DNA of 64,000 nt from NCBI GenBank assembly GCA_942492635.1, contig CALOFP010000002.1, forward strand, positions 620,001 to 684,000, given 5' to 3'. A program made the position numbers and the translations under genes. Positions 62,572 through 64,000 of this stretch are shown here, in pieces. The stretch comes from CALOFP01 sp942492635 (GTDB lineage Bacteria; UBP6; UBA1177; CALOFP01). The notes beneath the pieces were generated by a model. The model was not told the DNA's origin and ran no database searches. It saw nothing but the letters and a program-made list of their open reading frames with translations. Within the stretch, counting starts at the first letter, position 1; the number at the start of each line of letters is the position of its first letter.

Positions 62572-63546
62572 TTAATCTGCACGCCGGGCGATTTTATCGG
62601 TGAGAATCGCTAGAAATCCACCAAGCATTGCATAACCCAGGATAACCTGGATTATCGTTACGATCTGGGCTGTTACGGATATGGGGACGGCATCTCCGTA
62701 ACCCAGCGTCGTCATTGTCACAATACTGAAATAGAAAGGGGAGAGAACAGTTTCATGCGGCCCGAAATCAATGTCCACTCTTGTGTAAATCAAGGCGAAA
62801 ATAAATGTCTGGATCAATATAAAGAGGAACCATCGGAGGACGCTTCTCCCGCAGTCGCTGGTAATGAACCAGATATAGTACCAGACTTTGTTGAAACCGG
62901 AAGATGTTTGAAATTCGTAGATGTAGTTCTGATCCATGATAAAACGTCTGAGAAGGTAGGCTCCCGAGAAGTTTACATCGCGGATATCCGCTCCGATCCA
63001 GCTGGCGCTGTCGAAATTGGAAAGCCTGTCGATTTTGCTGTGATTGAGCAGCGTGTTGTTGAAAATTGAATGAGAGACATTGCTCATGTGCAGGTTCGCC
63101 CCCGTCATATTCGCCCCCGTAAAGTCGGTATGAATCAGGTCGGCCTCGAGAATTCTTGCATCTTCAAGATTACTCATTCTGAAATCAGCGTTTGTGAGAT
63201 CGGCCTTCGTCAGCGTGGAGTCCCGCAGGTCGGAGTGGAAAACAACGGCGTTTTTGAAATTGGCTAGCCCGAAACCGGTTCGTACCATTTTTGATTCCGT
63301 CAAATTTGAACCTGAAAAATCGGCCTCGGCTGCGTTTGCATCGGATAGATCCGCTCCCGAGAGATTCGTTCTTGAAAAATCGGCATGGAAGAGATTCAAG
63401 CCGGAAAGATCAATGGATGATAGATCCATTCCGGAGAAATTTTTCGCTTCGAAAGGTTTTTCCGACAGAAGGGATTCGAATTCCCATTTTGAGATTTTAC
63501 CGGATTTGTATTGCTCAATATACTTTCTCAAAAAATCCTCTTTCAT
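62572..63546 (-). CDS. pentapeptide-repeat potassium-channel-like protein
   Basis: A 324-residue protein. Residues ~35-195 are pentapeptide repeats (SGADLSDANAAEADFSGSNL) of the A(D/N)LXX type. Three hydrophobic segments (about 220-240, 262-285, 295-318) frame TMTTLGYGDAVP, the selectivity filter of two-helix K+ channels (TxGYGD). This is a soluble beta-helix fused to a pore domain. The start ATG 63546 has no clear ribosome-binding site. It precedes the HDOD gene by 11 bp. A voltage- or ligand-independent ion channel is inferred. Confidence 0.83.
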   Translation of the reverse strand: MKEDFLRKYIEQYKSGKISKWEFESLLSEKPFEAKNFSGMDLSSIDLSGLNLFHADFSRTNLSGADLSDANAAEADFSGSNLTESKMVRTGFGLANFKNAVVFHSDLRDSTLTKADLTNADFRMSNLEDARILEADLIHTDFTGANMTGANLHMSNVSHSIFNNTLLNHSKIDRLSNFDSASWIGADIRDVNFSGAYLLRRFIMDQNYIYEFQTSSGFNKVWYYIWFITSDCGRSVLRWFLFILIQTFIFALIYTRVDIDFGPHETVLSPFYFSIVTMTTLGYGDAVPISVTAQIVTIIQVILGYAMLGGFLAILTDKIARRAD

Positions 63547-64000
63547 ATGGAATCAATCTATAAAATTACAAGTAAATGTTAAAAAAATCAATTAATTCAA
63601 GTGAAATGCTTGATTGACAGGTCTATTGATTCACTAACGCCATCTGTAGAGACGTAACATGTTGCGTCTCAATCAGAACCGACTGGGTTGAACTGTTCAA
63701 ATGGCAGTATAGAACTATTATTCGAAACAAAACAGCCGTCAACTGCCCTGAAAAAAATATCGAACTAAGACGCTCTGCGGCAGTGTTCCGAATTCGCCTC
63801 TAAATTGATCTAGACCGGTGGGACCTATCACAATCTACAATCATTTTTCCCCGCATCTTTTCTTCTTGAAATCCTTCCCCCTGATTCTCAGGTGAAGCGG
63901 AGGATGAGGAATTTTTAGATGCTGATGCGCAAGGGCCTTTAAATCTGTAGGGATTCGGGTACCTGTAAAAACATTTTCCAACCCCAATCAGCCCTTGAAT
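63547..64000. other. gap with a short palindrome
   Basis: 454 bp with no gene seen. GAGACGTAACATGTTGCGTCTC at 63649-63670 is an 11-bp-arm palindrome with one mismatch, similar to repeats I recall from many genomes. Nothing else is supported. Confidence 0.4.

Overview
The window reads as a chromosomal segment of a Gram-negative, free-living bacterium of moderate GC content. The envelope type is shown by a TolC / membrane-fusion / RND efflux set and by several lipobox lipoproteins. Lipoproteins with long Asp/Ser/Glu-rich stalks, a helical-repeat protein paired with a degenerate HD-GYP protein, and a Cache-PAS protein with a C-terminal CxxC module are combinations I associate with deltaproteobacterial (Myxococcota / Desulfobacterota-like) genomes. 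There is no rRNA or other taxonomic marker, so that placement is a guess. I saw no tRNA, rRNA, CRISPR array, phage module or intact transposase gene.

Layout. 1-1823: the 3' part of an ArsP/SO_0444-type permease, a small Cys-tailed protein and a rhodanese lipoprotein whose ribosome-binding site lies inside a possible hairpin. 1951-2331: RidA on the minus strand with a textbook terminator. 2720-9110: an RND efflux operon behind a good sigma70-like promoter, in the order tolC-like, tetR, membrane fusion protein, RND pump. 9116-10432: a beta-lactamase-fold hydrolase whose last codons and stop lie inside a repeat element. 11097-11909: a methyltransferase. 12931-18732: an apparent operon with a heterodimeric ABC exporter, a DUF2087 protein, a 49-residue basic protein and two GNAT acetyltransferases, one of them Eis-like. 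18824-23916: five more GNAT genes and a methyltransferase.

23950-32429 holds a DUF4412-like exported protein, an ABC-F ATPase, a YaiI/YqxD protein, the helical-repeat plus HD-GYP-like pair and a metallophosphoesterase. 32508-43164 is a lipoprotein region: a 922-residue Cys-rich/beta-propeller/EGF lipoprotein, three tandem serine-carboxypeptidase-like (S10) lipoproteins showing mosaic similarity, and a DUF3160 lipoprotein. 43437-51618 is a run of mostly unrelated single genes: a scramblase-like protein, the Cache-PAS protein, a methyltransferase, VF530, a flavodoxin, a TetR regulator and an HSL-type hydrolase. 51713-54890 has two more acidic-stalk lipoproteins, a parallel beta-helix protein and a secreted endonuclease I.

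55460-61520 carries five minus-strand genes of one paralogous family of small two-helix membrane proteins (six domain copies). They are interrupted by a plus-strand coiled-coil exported protein and an MGMT gene. 61727-63546 has a pentapeptide-repeat potassium-channel-like protein coupled to an HDOD protein.

The strongest candidates for something undescribed are the mosaic triplet of stalked S10-like lipoproteins, the six-copy membrane-domain family, the possible RBS-sequestering hairpin ahead of the rhodanese gene, and the palindromic repeat family that supplies the end of a coding sequence.
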